Shown here: piece after piece, positions 26,570-39,683 of the stretch | Layout of the letters: each line of letters starts with the position of its first letter | Position numbering within the stretch: the stretch's first letter is position 1 | From: Progne subis subis | Taxonomy: Eukaryota; Chordata; Aves; Passeriformes; Hirundinidae | Reading direction: 5' to 3' | Assembly: GCA_022316685.1 (NCBI GenBank) | Contig: JAKJHU010000062.1 | Coordinates: 372,001-436,000 of the forward strand | Length of the DNA: 64,000 nt | Made by a program: the position numbers and the translations under genes | The notes under the pieces: model-generated | Told to the model about the DNA's origin: nothing | Databases searched by the model: none | The model's input: the letters and a program-made list of their open reading frames with translations, nothing else

Positions 26570-26850
26570 TCATGCAGCTGGGAAGCGATGCCTGGAGGCC
26601 ACATAACCCAACCTGCTGCTCAAAGTTGCAGGAGATTCCTCAAGCCCTTGTACTGTCAGGATTTGTCTATTGCCAGGAACGGAGAGGTTTTGACCTCTAC
26701 AGGTCCCTGTAGCAGTGTCTAACCATCCCCAAAAAGTTTCTTCTTATGTCAAATTGGAGTTTCCGATGTTCTCACATTAGCAGGCTCATTACTTCTACCC
26801 TTCCATCACTTGCCCCTGAAAGGAGCCTGGCTTCCTCTTCTCTTCATTAT
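26570..26850 (-). mobile_element. Old CR1 LINE fragment
   Basis: On the + strand the order of diverged blocks follows the reverse complement of the CR1 3' region. First come CCACATAACCCAACCTGCTG and CTCAAGCCCTTGTACTGTC, then GGAGAGGTTTTGACCTCTAC, CAGTGTCTAACCATCCCC, and AAAAAGTTTCTTCTTATGTC, and finally CCCCTGAAAGGAGCCTGGC. The element therefore lies in minus orientation. It is more diverged than the 34-kb copy and lacks the terminal octamers, so it is older or internally broken. Boundaries are approximate. No open frame remains; the + strand frames crossing it (26524-27181) are shadows. Confidence 0.7.
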
Positions 26851-29800
26851 CCCATCGGGCAAATCCAGCTTTCAGCTGCTCATCATCCATTCAGCACCTC
26901 CAGATCCAAACCATCCAAATCTTCTGCCGGACTCACTCCAGAAGGTCCCTGTCAGTCTGGCACTGGGGAGCCCCACGCTGGATGTGGCACTGCCATCCCA
27001 GATAAAGGGAAGGAAGCACAGCTATACTGCTAATCAGCCTGTGCTAATACTGCTTTTGGCTGTCTTGAAGTCTAGCAGTGTTACAACTACTCTCTGCAGT
27101 GATTCTTACACAAAACTTTCTAATAAATGGTGGAGAAAAGCTAATTTGAATTCCCTCCATGGCTTGAGTAACTTAAGATGATCCCACAGGTTTATTCTGT
27201 ACAGAGGAGTCAGCTGTTGATTTCAGCACACAGCTGTTTTGATCTCTCTCCATATCAATATACAAATTCCCAAAAACCTAAGTGTTTGGGCTCCTTGAAT
27301 AAAGTAAATTTAATAAAATTTTTTCATTGTGTACGGCTCAGATGAACATCGTGCTGAAATATTGTATAAACTATGTGTTCCTATCTTTGAAATTTATAAT
27401 GAAATCCAAATGTCAATATGATTTATTTTTAAAACATCCCTCAAACACCATATTAGGAAAGGATAGAATTCTACAATATACAGTGGAGGAAAAAAATAGA
27501 TCCTTAAAAGCTGTGGACTACAGGCATGCTATTTTATGTGAAAGATAACACTAGATTCAATAAACTGCTCCAGGTCAAGACTATTGAAGTGATTTATAAA
27601 CATGAAAATTACGATCTGCGCCTATTCTTTGTATGTATCCTCCAAAAAATAGCCTAAACTTCATCTCTGACTTTCTGATGAGTTCACAGGCACTCATAAG
27701 AGCACAACAATGAAAAAATATTATTTTGTTTTACGTCAGCAGTACTCACAATGCTTAAGAAAGTTGGCTCTGACACCATTCCCATTTTATATATACACTC
27801 CATTAATTTCTGCACTGTCTTTGCTCTACCAACTAACCTTAACATTTAAAAGTAGGATAAAGTAAACCATCCTTGCATGCCCTAAAATATCTAGCTAACC
27901 TTTAACTTATTGATTAAAATCAAGTTTTTCAAATGTCTTAGGTTCATATAAAGTAAACACTCTCTTCACAAAGAGGCATTTAGTCCTTGGCTGCTCAGAG
28001 AGTTGCAGGCAGAATGTTGTGCCTGCCCTGGGCCAAACACGAGGAGCAGATCGTGCTGCAGAACTCAAGCCTTGGCAGGCAGAGCCTTCCACAAAGCAAT
28101 TTCTTCCAAGAAGATGCAGAGCTGCTTCCTAGTCCCTTCCAAAATCCCAAACACCACTTGGTGGCTGTGCACTCTCACTTATGGAGGCTGTCAGAGCTAA
28201 AAACCAGAAAGACCATGGGCAGAGTGGCTATTGATGGCACTGGAGAGATGGCAACAGCATGAGGAAGTTAGGGAAGGTGTCTGACAGAAGTATAAAAGCA
28301 CGTGGCATTAAAGGGATACCAGGAGGCTCTTTAGAGCACAAAGCAGAGAGCTCTTTCTAGAGAAGTTGAATGAAGATTTGGGAGAGTTAGGATATACAGT
28401 GCCAAGCAGAGCAATTATTTCAGCCAACCCAATGGTTGCCTCTTCTCACAGATGCTTTAGGCGCTGTGCTGGACCTTGTGATCTCATCAAATTTGTGGAA
28501 GACATGTCAAGCCCACTCTTTCAAAACCAAGTTGTTGACCACACCCTTTCCCCACTGCCACTTGCTGTGGAAGGGGAGCACCTTGATGGGTGGAAAGTTT
28601 AGTGGAATGCCCCCACGTCTGCTGCATCTCCAGCTGCTTTGCTGACTTCATACACACGTCTTCATTTTACATCTGTCCTCAAAGCCCTAATTGTGCAGTC
28701 AGAATGGGCCAGGTGCCTCTGTCTTCCCCCACTACCTGCTGGCATCTTTCCACCTATTCCCAAGACCTGGATGAAGTGCTGAATGAAGATTTCCAATACC
28801 CATTGCCATCAGTAAAAGCACACAGACCAGCTAGAAGGGAACGTGGTGCCTCAGTCTGGGAGCTGCCGTCAGCCACACAGTACAGCAGGATGGAAACCAT
28901 GGTTATGGCTCTGCCATACTGGTTTCTCACGCACAATGCCAAGTTTTCTTTGGGAAATAAGAGCTGGGATCTAAGTGTTCTAAAATTGATAGGGTGGAAT
29001 CTCATCTGCAACTACCCACTTATGAAGGAGAAATCATTGTGGCTTTCTGTGTCCTGCATCTGGCTGTAAGCCCATCTTAAAACAGCACAGAAAACCCATC
29101 TGGTAGAAAATTAAGGCAGAGAGATCAAACAATTAATATCAGCAAGTCTCACAGTTGGTTTGGGCATACTGCACACCAGTGATAGATGTTCCCATTTTAT
29201 TTGTTTCATACTCATACTGAGGCAAATTACATTATATCCTTCAGATAAGCATGTGCACAATGATTATTTCAACAAATCACTTCTCTGACATGCTTAAAAG
29301 TATCTGTCTTCCCTGTAAAAAATGTAAAAGCAGTTAAGAAATCTAAGGACAGTGCTACTGACACAATCTTTTCTTGGGGAGACTGATAATCTGGTCTATA
29401 GTTTAGTAGTTGTGTTGATTTTTCAGCGGCTTTTGTGCCAGTTAGGGCTACACAACTGCAGAGTAATCCTTTTCTTAATTTACATAAGGTATCTTAGTTG
29501 ATCCAGCATCTTTTACAAACAATTTACGAGAGAGATACACAAGTGTAAAGCTTGAATCATAGGTTATTTGTCCAAAGGTGTCTGCTATTGTAAACTGTGT
29601 GTAAGGCCATATGAAATGTAGCTTATTGGCACTGTTGGACATCAGCAGCCTTTCCAGAGATTTATACCAGCTTATTTTAATACAGAACTTGGTCCTGTAG
29701 TTATTTGCAGAGAAAATTCTCTTTGATCAAGCCTAGAAATCTCTGTCAGCTAAAAAATGACTTAGAAAAATGGGCACAAATGTTGATCAATTTCCCCCTT

Positions 29801-29893
29801 CACTGCCTCTCTGTACAAGTAACTTCTGGTAGTGAGTCAGCCAGGAACTGCTCATAAACTCTCTTAGCATGACTCTCCAAGCAACCTTTTGAT

Positions 29894-29948
29894 AAAAAAA
29901 AAAAAAAAAAATAAAAAATAGTGGCTTTTTTTTTTTTTAAACCTTGGA
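29894..29948 (+). repeat. A18 run and T13 run separated by 24 bp
   Basis: An A18 run at 29894-29911 and a T13 run at 29936-29948 on the same strand. They could pair as an A/T stem in single-stranded DNA or RNA. Confidence 0.8.
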
Positions 29949-30472
29949 GCCAACCCTTAAGCTCAAGGAAAAGACCTTAACTAGAGAACAAAAAGTTCCT
30001 TAAGTGGATGAGGGGCATGGAAATCAAAGATACACTCAATCACTGCTCTTCACCTGCTGGCTTGTCTTGTATTTCCACTCCTCTAAACAAAAAATGAACA
30101 AAAATACCGCCCTCGATATAAAATAGCTGAGCATACAACATCCCCTACCAAAGAGCACACCAAAAAGCCCAAAGAAAAATTCCCCCCTTCCAAATAAACA
30201 ATAAATAATAATCAAAGCCAAATAAACGCCTACTTCAAGAAAACCTGCTGCCAGTTTAGAAGCATGCTGCAGCAGCATTAAATTTGCCCTGAACTTATTA
30301 AATGTCTATTATTAAAGTTTCTTTCAATGATATTTATCAACATTACCTTTTGCTCTAAAGCTCCTAAAACACTCTGCAGAGTTTTAAACACAGACCACTC
30401 ACCACTATCCTGCTCCTCAACAGGTGCATAAGCAGCTACTCTAAAAATCACCAAAGGTGCAGAGAAATTAAA

Positions 30473-30560
30473 AAGCAAAAAACAAACAACTCCCCCAGAA
30501 AAAACAAACAAACAAACCCCCCACAAAAACAACAACAATAAAACCCCAGCAAACAAAACC
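30473..30560 (+). repeat. A/C-rich low-complexity patch
   Basis: Nearly all A and C, made of AAAC, AAC and CCCC blocks. Open minus-strand frames across it (such as 30278-30565) give G-, F- and L-rich low-complexity peptides and are not genes. Confidence 0.8.
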
Positions 30561-31568
30561 CCCAAGAGACTGGAAGACCTGATTTTTGCTACTTTTTCTA
30601 AACAAGATGTGGCTTAGGACTGGCACTCCTGTACCATGAGGAAAACTCAGAAGGTGCTGAGAGCAGCCTGATCCACCACGGGGTGTCCCTGGGGGCAGGA
30701 ATTAGTGGCTTTTATGGAACCTCAGGAACAGGCTGTACCCACACCCCACACACTGTGGGCTGGGTGAGTCACTCCATTATCACCTCCTGTCTTTCATTAA
30801 AGGGCTGTGGCTGTAAGTGCAACTTCACTACCCTGAGAGCAGGCTCTCCCAACCTTGTAGAGCTCTCCAGCCCACGGGAAACAGGAGCCTGTCTTGCTGC
30901 ACAGAAAGAAACTAAAATAGGTGTATGCCCTGTCACCCCTCCCAACCCCAAAGAGAAACCCAACAAAACATTTTAGGATGTAATAGCAGTTCTCCCAAAT
31001 GCCAACAACTCAAAGGAACTGGTACAGCAATGCCAAGAGGCAGAAGCCAAAAAGATTTGAGAGGATCAAAAAGGGTCGGAAATTACTTCGGAAGCAAAAC
31101 AAGATTGCAACTTTGTGGTTTGTGATATAAAATTAGTATTTAGATAGGCAGGGATATTTCCCTCAAAGTCCTAAATTACTAGCCTCAAAGAACTCAGATT
31201 GCTTTTTGATTTATGATCAAAAACCTGAATAAAAATATAACTGTCCATAGCTCCTTCCCCCCTACCTTCCATTCCTGGTGGCAAAACATCTTCACAATTA
31301 CAACTCTCCTGCTTCCAGGACATGCAGGCTATGTCTCTCTCTGAGGTGTTAACAAGCCACTTACATCTCAAGCAGAGGGTAACTTCAGCTTTATACAAGA
31401 CAGCATCAATTTATTTAGCACATCTGTCATGTACACTCTGCGTCACCCCTGGACTGTTTTGAATACATCGTGTTTTCTTTTGCTGGTCCTACAAAGACAA
31501 AACTTAGTGAACCCAAGCTAAACTTCGCCTATTTCTGTTTGTTGATATATTTTTCGGTTTATTTTAAA

Positions 31569-31588
31569 GTCAAGTGCAATCACTTGAC
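31569..31588. promoter_or_regulatory. 20-bp inverted repeat with NK2-type half-sites
   Basis: Perfect 8-bp arms GTCAAGTG and CACTTGAC are separated by CAAT. Each arm contains TCAAGTG, the established core recognised by NK2-class homeodomain factors, in inverted orientation. It sits in unique non-coding DNA. Binding is inference; by chance an 8-bp-arm palindrome is expected occasionally in 64 kb. Confidence 0.3.
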
Positions 31589-34147
31589 GCCAGTTTAAAA
31601 ATCACAAAGCAGCAATGGTTTGAACCAAGAGCAAAGCCAAAGGCAAGTGCAAGGCACCATAACCCATACACATGTCAAAGAGCCCTGCTCAAGACTAGCT
31701 GAAAACACAGGCCAGGGAAAAATGTTGTCTTGGTTTTGAGCTTGTAAATTGAATGGTTTTAATACTTCAAAGGCTGGATAAACACAGCTGATAGATCTCT
31801 AGATTGGCCTTCTTGCTTTCTCCTCTGAAAATGCTATTGCAACAGAGCTTTGGTAACAGACAGATGTTTGCTGGTTTGGAAGTGCTGTTTATTGACTCTT
31901 TTGCTCTGCTTTAACTAAGTTTCCCTTCCATTTGTAATGTTTCCTGCTGTTCCCCCTCTCTCCTTTGGACTGGAAGCTTGCAAAAATATTGTCATCTCAC
32001 ATGCAACACTCCCAGTGGCCACTAAAAATCAGCACAGATGAACATCTGCATAAAATATTGGGGTATTACTGGTTTGTCTTTTTTTTCCTAATCAAAGAAA
32101 CACTGAAATCTTCTTACAATATAAACAACCCCTGGAAAAAAGTCCCAAATCTACAAAACCCAAAAAAACCCTCCATCCTAATACACTATTGACTTGGTGC
32201 CTCCAGTTCAGCAAAGGCAAGACAGGTGTGATAGAAAGTCAGCTACTTATGTCCAGTGCTATGCATTCTTTGCTCTGGGTGTTATCTAATGAAGTTTTCT
32301 TCTCTTGGACAGGGCATTGATTTGCAGATTTAAGGTAAAATGTGAAAGGTAAAACCCTTTGGTTTTTGGTTTTTTTTTTTTCATTATTATTATTAGTGTT
32401 TTAGACCTCAGAGCTTACACAGACAAAGCTGTGATTAAGGTCTTGGGTTGAGTGAAAAATACAGGTGTTTCCTCCACCCATATGTCTGGATAAAGTGAAG
32501 CCAAAGCATAAAGCCTTTGTAACATATCCATTGATGCCAGTTCATTTATCAGAGAAGATAGAAAGGGATCTGACCCAGGAGAAATATTTACTTCAGCCAC
32601 AAATACTCTGTGCCTGTAATGAATTCATCATCCGATTTTCTCCATGCCCCGTGCTGAGATCTAGAGAAGCCTCCTTGCTTGCTCGCTCCTTTTTCTACTG
32701 CTTGGCACAGGAGCTGTTTGAGCAGAGCTGAACTGTAAATGCCATGATCACAAATCTAGCATCTAGCTGGCACCAGGGAGAGAAGAGATTCTGTTTACAG
32801 CTCTTCTGGGCACTGTTAGCCAGCGCAAATGCTGCTGCTCTGCCATCCTCGGGACGACCTTCACAGGAATTGTCACCTTTTGTGACAAGCTATGACAAGG
32901 CCTTCAGGTTTGTCAGGATGTTCCTCTCATCCCCCCTGCACCCTTCTCTCCTACAATATTCTGGAGTTGCTCAAACCTGTATACGAACAAAAGGCATTTG
33001 AAGCAGCTGCTTCTGAATGGAAATTGGACAGGTTTCAAACAAAGAGGAAGACACATGCTGACCTTCATGGTAAGTACTGTGAAATAATGAAAGCTAGCAG
33101 ATTCTCTTTGACTCCATAAGCTTTTAAATCACCCTTTTTTATTTTTCTTTTTACATTTTTTTTTCTCTCTAACCCCTGTGCAGCTGAGTTAAAACAGAAC
33201 TCTTCTCCCTAAGTAAAGAGGTAAAAATGTAGTTTATGAAGAAGCTAAAATGAACTTACAGACATTTAAGCATAAATTTCTGAGTGTCCATTTGGACAAG
33301 GAGCATAAAGGTATTCTGAGTTCTTATTACCATCAAAACTACTACACAAACCTTAAATAAATACAGTGAGCTACATCCCACAGTGTAAGATGGATATAGA
33401 GAGGTCAATGTGCACATGTGATCGCAATATTCATGTGACTGAAAGTGCACCTCTGTTACCTGCTGACTTTTATTGCCTTAAATAACTCCTTTAAAGTATG
33501 AAATACATGAATTGCATCCACAGTGATAACTGGACCACTAAGAACCACGAACAAAAATGCTCAGCAAAGTAACTATAACTTGACCACTGTCAGTGATGTG
33601 CCATATAGCCTGCCCTGGGGTGGTCACATACCAACAGCAAGGAGGAAGTAAATCCCCTGTTACTGCAAAACTCCTCAGAAACCCTAGAATTGCTGACTTG
33701 AGCCAGAAATAGATTTTAGCGTGTATTACAATGTGTATTATATGTCAGACAGATTTCCTTTTAAACACACATTTCTTTAGAGAGCCTAAAGAAATTTTTA
33801 AGAGTACCTAAACTTGTTAGTTATGTGTTGATGGTTAAATAAATGACTACTTCTTGCCAAGACACCCTTGTAAAAGCAGCTGTCGAAATCAAGTGGCTCT
33901 TTCCTGACTGTTTCCAAGATTTAAGTAAACAATGTTTTATCAACAAAGTAGCCTCATTTGAGAGTTTTGGACTGAGCTGCAATAAGCTGAAAACGAAGAT
34001 CTTAGATGTTCCTAGATGAGATTCAGTGGAAGTGCAAAAAGGTAGTGGGGGATGCCCAGATCTCACCCTGTATTAACTCTAAGGTAAATCCTGTTTACGC
34101 AGGCAGTGTGATAATCATAAAACCTTGTTAAACACTAGCTAATAATT

Positions 34148-34228
34148 ATACTTTGTACTTATTCAGAACCTTTAATCTCAGTCTCAAAGCCCTCTGCAAA
34201 CATAAGCTCATTTTTACAACATTGTAGG
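34148..34228. repeat. Ancient SINE-like remnant (weak)
   Basis: The order TTTGTACTTATTCAGAACC, then TCTCAAAGCCCTCTGCAAAC, then AGCTCATTTTTACAACA resembles the deeply diverged amniote repeat in which a low-copy 'atctcaaagcgctttacaaa' block precedes 'cttacaacacc'. The family is not named here because the match is from memory of its shape only. It lies about 45 bp from the CR1 end. Confidence 0.4.
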
Positions 34229-34272
34229 AGCAGCTAAACAATTACTAAAGATGTCACATCTCTGGGGTAGAA

Positions 34273-35043
34273 ACCATAGAATCACAGAATGGTTTGGGTT
34301 TGAAAGAATGTTAAAGATCATCGGGTCCCAACCCCCCTGCCATGGACAGGGACACCTTCCACTAAACCAGGATGGTCCAAGCCCCATCCAACCTGGCCTT
34401 GAACAGTTTCAGGGACTGGGCAGCCACAGCTCCTCTGGGCACCTTCTGCCAGGATCTCATCACCCTCACTGGGAAGAACTCCTTCCTAATATCCAATCTA
34501 AACCTACTGTCTGTCAATTTGAAGCCATTCTCCCTTGTCTTGTCACTACGTGCCCTTATAGAAACTTTCTTGTAGACCCCCTTTAGGGTTTCCCCAAAGC
34601 CTTCCATTCCCCTGGCTGAACAATGTCAATCACATCAGCCTTTCCTCATCCCAGAGATGCTCCACCCTCTCATTCTCTGGAGTCACTCCAGCACCTCCGT
34701 GTCCTTCCTGTGCTGGGACCCCAGTGCATGCAACCCTGCAAGTGAGTTCTCACCAGAGCAGAGGGGCAGAAGCCCCTCCTGGACCTTCTGGTCAGGCTGC
34801 TTTGGATGCAGCCCAGGACACGGTTGGCTTTCTGGGCTGCCCAGTGCACGTTGCTGGCTCCTGTTGAGTTTCTCATCAGCCAACATCCCCAAATCCTTCT
34901 CCCCAAGGGCTAGTCTCAATCCATTCTGTGTCTGTGTTTGGCATTGCTCCAGCCCTCTGCAGGACCTCACACCTGGCCTTGTTGAACTTCATGAGGTTCA
35001 CACGGGGACACCTCTCAAGCCTGTCCAGGTCCTCTCTCTGTGA
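34273..35043 (-). mobile_element. CR1 LINE, 5'-truncated, about 770 bp
   Basis: The + strand begins with ACCATAGAATCACAGAATGG, the reverse complement of the avian CR1 3' terminus, so the element runs on the minus strand from about 35043 to 34273. Characteristic 3' UTR blocks follow (GGGACACCTTCCACTAAACC, CCTGGCCTTGAACAGTTTC, AAGAACTCCTTCCTAATATC). Between 34670 and 34970 the minus strand still encodes pieces of the C-terminal end of the CR1 ORF2 protein, split over two frames: an EKDLGMLADEKLN-like segment in one and QKANRVLGCIQSSL in the other. The frame is broken by indels, so no functional reverse transcriptase remains. Moderate divergence from the usual consensus phrases suggests middle age. 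Confidence 0.95.
34670..34970 (-). pseudogene. CR1 ORF2 C-terminal remnant, frameshifted
   Basis: Part of the CR1 element at 34273-35043. Two overlapping minus-strand frames (34683-34970 and 34670-34906) each show part of the conserved C-terminus of the CR1 ORF2 protein. One holds an EKDLGMLADEKLN-like segment. The other continues with KANRVLGCIQSSL. At least one frameshift separates them. All catalytic endonuclease and reverse-transcriptase motifs are missing through 5' truncation. Confidence 0.8.
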
Positions 35044-36325
35044 ATCAGGACAATTCTCCTCATCCTCACCTGGAGTTAAGGGCCGATTCCATAACTCTGC
35101 TGTAGGAATCAGCTTTACTGGAGTTTTTACATGATGGGAAGCAGAGTAAAAATGAACTTCTATTTTCCTTGGGCTCTACTCAGAAGAACAACAAAAAATT
35201 GCTTCTCATTACTAAAGGTCAGGCTCTTAAACCAGTGACATAAAGACATCCTGCACAGCAAATCACAGATCAGAAAAAGTTTGCAGCACAAACATTAGGA
35301 AAGTCAGTCAGCCATCTCACTCTGATAAACCGGTTTTGGCAACAAATTAAAACAGTTGTTTCATGTTTGTGGGCAGTTTTTAATGGCCTGTTCTTGCATT
35401 TTAAGGTACTGGCTCCAGATTTCAGGTTTATGACAGGAAATGTATTTAACTGTTTTTCCTTCAGGCTTTTGCTGTGAAAGAATAATGATGATGAAGTGAC
35501 TACAGCAAGAGATAACTTATGTCCTCGTTGGAATCAGTGAATAAATGCCTCAAGGTGAGTATCTAGCATAAAATCTAAATTATGTATCAATTTATGTGAA
35601 TAGCAAGATGGAAGTTCCCCAAGTAATTCGGACAGGCTGGCAGATGGCACGGGCTCAACTTCATTAAAAAACAATGTGAAAGACCAGACTCCAGATTGAG
35701 ATCTCATCTCTAAAAGCAGTATAGGGAAACAACTAATTTTTCCAAATATTCATATAGCCCCTGACCAGCTATAATTGAACCACTATCAATGTCAAAAGAC
35801 ACATCTAGTTTTCATGTTGCTGCGGCCAGTGTTTTGATTAAAGAGGCGTGGAAAGCAACCACTGAAGTATGAGATGCGACAGAAAACAGATCTGCTCTCT
35901 AACAGATGAGCACAGCTTCCCTTGCCAGGGAAAATTGCCGATACCCGGGACCTCAGTTGCCATGAGAATAAGGGGAGGGAATTTAAGTTCAAGACGTCAA
36001 GATTGCTTTATGGTGGTCTCATCCCTCACATTTAATCCCACAGTCATCTGGAGACTGACCAGTACAATACCTACTGGTAATATCATGTGTTATGACGTGT
36101 TCAGGAGTTTTAACACAGATTCCATTCCCTATTATTTCCTCCCAACTTTCTCTTTGACGCTTCACTTTAGCCCTTAGAGTACCTGCTTGCCCTAGTTCCC
36201 TTTCTCTTATCCCTGCTGAATTCACTCCAGTGTTTCTCCTCTCATCTCTCCTGTTGTGTTTTCCTAATCAAATAATCTCCTTCCATTTTTTTTTTTGCTG
36301 AGCACCACTTACTTAATATTTAAAC

Positions 36326-36363
36326 AAATTAAATAAACCAAATCAAATTAAATGAACCAAATC
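36326..36363 (+). repeat. 19-bp tandem duplication
   Basis: Two adjacent 19-bp units, AAATTAAATAAACCAAATC and AAATTAAATGAACCAAATC, differ at one base (A to G). Confidence 0.9.
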
Positions 36364-39300
36364 AGAAAGATCTGCTGTCCCTATGTAATATTTATCTGCT
36401 TGTTTAATAAAATATATTGTTCTGTGGAATACTGAAACTGTGAAGTCTTCAGCCATGGATTGCCTTAGCCTGTTTATACAGCATCTAGTGAAAAAAAAAA
36501 AATCATATTCACAGATGGCATTGAGGTCTTACCATAATAAAGACAATTTGTTATATTGCTGGTGGTTAATAGTACCAACAGTTTAAATGAGAGGTCTAAG
36601 CATATAGATGGAAATAAATCCAAAGAAAAGTAACACACTATTGTATATTATACTAATTTCATGTATATTCTAAGCACAAACAACCCTTAAAAAATTAAAA
36701 ATAAGAAAACCAATAAACCCGCTTTCCGTTCTTGGAAACTTCCCATCCAAAGCATTATAATTTATCTCTCTTTTGAGCTGAAGTTCCAAGAAGTTTGAAT
36801 CAATATTACATCTCCAGCAGCTAATGAAGGCTGGTTGTGTGTAGACAAAACATTCTGCTGTTATCTCAGCAGGCAGAAAAAAACAAACAGAATATTTTAT
36901 AGCTTAAAATATTTTCCTCCATAAAACATTTTTGATACCATGTGATCCTGCTAAGAAAATATGCCAAGTTATTTTGTCATTTTGGTTTGAAATATATAGA
37001 TGGCTCTTCTATCACTTATCAAAACACTAAATTAATTTTTCATTGCACAGACAAGCAGCTGGGTTAAATAAGCTGAATATTCAGTGTTTTTAGAAAAGTC
37101 ACCTTAACAGCTAAGAAAATGCTCCTCTTGTGTGTCAACAACCTTTGAAGGAAAGATGACCAAAGCATTCACAGGACAGTCATAGCAAAATAAATAACAA
37201 ATAAGGTCTGGTGAGCATTCTGTAAGACAATAACGCTATTCCAGTTAACAACTGATTCAAAAAGAAATAATTTTCAGGGAATCAAGAGGAACCAAAGAAA
37301 GGAAAAACCTATTGGATAATTTCCTCTGCAGATTTTTCTAATTACATTTACTTTCTAAAAGACAATCTTCTTTCTCCCTCTCCAGGAGTATCCAGTATCT
37401 ATTATGTCAACAGAAAAACTTAGAAAAAAATATCCTAGAACAGAATCTCCCACTCTAAGTCCATGCTGAGATAATGGGGAGGCTTTTATCTCCATACCAT
37501 AGACAGAGAAGTGACAAACAGGGAAGGTGGATGGCTTCTTGTTGGCTCAGGAAGAATTTTCATCAAGCAAGGAACTGAACAAAGGTTTACAAGTGTTCCA
37601 GTCAGCACAGTAACCTTAGGTGTGACTCTGGGAGACCATCTTGTTTTTTTTTTTCCAGCCAGCTGATGAGCGGGGACACAAGCCCTGCTGAAATATCTCC
37701 AAATGGATTGATCCTACCTGCAGTAGCCACCTCCTTTTGCCTTCTCACTGGGGACTCTATGGCAGCACCTTATCCCTGATCTTTCCCCTGTAGCTCCAGC
37801 TTCTGATGTGTGTTGGATTGTTTTTTTCTCAAGTACAAGCAGGAACTCCTGTGATAGCGGACTAGAGGTACTCAGAAATCCTGGTGATCCAGCAAGTTAA
37901 ATAACCATTAGTTCTAACAATGTCTGAGCTAAAACAAAGTAACAGTTCTTATAAATAACCATGGGGTTATCACCCAGCCCCTCTCCACCAAGTGCTTTGG
38001 ATCAGCCTCTACTGAAAAAAGGTCTGTAAGCACTCCATGTTTTAACTTTGATTCACACTGAAGGTTTTTTATGTTCTACTTCCAGGGGAGACCTGATAGC
38101 CCTAGACAGCTAATTCAAAGTGAAATTCTGAGCAGCAGAGGCCTCAGGTACTTTGACCTCAATATTTTGAAGCAGAGGACATAAGGCAGTTAAAACAGCC
38201 TATGGATTTAATCATTCTGCAATGTTATCTTCCACTGAAAATATGATTCAATTGTCTTGGTGATTTAATCTATCCCTTGATGTCACAAGTGCTTTCAAAT
38301 TTTTTAATCTGCTTGTTCAGTTCTGCCTGCAATGTATTGCACAGCCAGAAAATAAGATCATTGTCAATGCAAGCCAAAGGTAGAGACCTTTCTGACAAAT
38401 CTGTGCAGGGCAAAATCAAGGTTTTGGAGACATAGCTGTTTTGGGGTGTTTCTTTGTTTGTTCTGTTGAAGTTTTGGGGTTTATTTTTTAAGATAAAAAA
38501 ACCCAAACCAAAGTAAAACACAGCTGTGAGCACGTTAGTGAGCATACTCTCCTGGAGAGTAAACCTCCACTATACATCTTGTTATCTCAGAGAATTTTGG
38601 GGAAGTGGTAGCTGAAGAAGATATCAGAAAAAAGGGAATGACAGAGATATCCCAGACAGAGCCCTTGCAGTGTGTCACACATGGATTTCACACTTTGAAA
38701 GTGGTAGGAGAAAAGGGTAAATTATAAACATTTACCTGGACCTATGACCAGAAGGCAGAACCGTGGTCCTGAACAGCACAGAACACTAATCCAGACATTT
38801 CAGAAAGGGACATACTGCAAAACTCTTTTCACAGAGGATTTTATTCCCAAATTAGGCAAAAGAGCCAGCACTAAAGAAACATTTAGGCTAGAAGTGATTA
38901 TAATACAATTGGAGCTGCTTTCACATTTCTCACTGGAACTCTTTCACAGATGGCAAAGCATCTTTAATTAGAGTTGAAGACCATCAGGAGCAGAGCACAG
39001 CAATATACATTCCCTCTTCTTGTACAGAGGAGCTCTGGGATGCAGTGTGCCAATTACAGCTCGGTCAGGGGGTTTCTAATGAAATTATTTCTTTTGTCAC
39101 AAATTCTTGACGTATGAACAGCGAAACTTTTCATGGAACAGTACCAGGCACAAAGCAAGTTGCATCAAGAAAAATGGAACTTCCAGTCAAGAAGGCAAAT
39201 TAAATAAAACACAGAGACAGGATGAGAAGCACAGAGAAGAAAAATAATAGCAGGGAAATTCAGCGCATATAGCACTTCCCTAACACAAGCAAGTTTTAGT

Positions 39301-39683
39301 TTCCCTTTTCCTGGACAAAAGTCAGTGTATCCACAGAAATTGCTTTGATGACAGTGTACCACAAGTCTGAGGTGATCATCAGTCTCACTGGGGGCTGCTC
39401 TCTATCTCCTGCTGCAGATCTTTTATCCTGTGTAAAGAGCTAACACCCACTGGGCCTCACTAGGAAATGCTCCCACACTCAAGTTTTCATGGAAAACTCA
39501 CCGCGGACATCAAATCCCAACCCTCCAGGCTACACTGCTCTATTTTAAGGATAGTTCTTAAAATATGCCAGAGAAGACAATAATACAGCTGATACTGGCA
39601 TTCACCCTGGATAAGGCAGACAGGGTGTAGTCTTTATTCTTGATCTCTTGTTCTTCCATCCTCCTTTTGTCCCTCTACACGTA

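Larger units (their letters stand above)
26851..34147. other. Gene-poor stretch, no element recognised
   Basis: Contains the 159-codon + strand frame 28590-29069, which has no recognisable domain. A TATAAAAG at 28291-28298 overlaps into a CACGTG E-box at 28299-28304 some 290 bases upstream of that frame. Also present are an A/T homopolymer pair at 29894-29948, an A/C-rich patch at 30473-30560 and the palindrome at 31569-31588. I see no exon chain or RNA gene. Confidence 0.5.

Noticed and set aside
34251..35134. Several frames up to 128 codons on both strands
   Set aside because: All overlap the CR1 element; the + strand ones are antisense to it.
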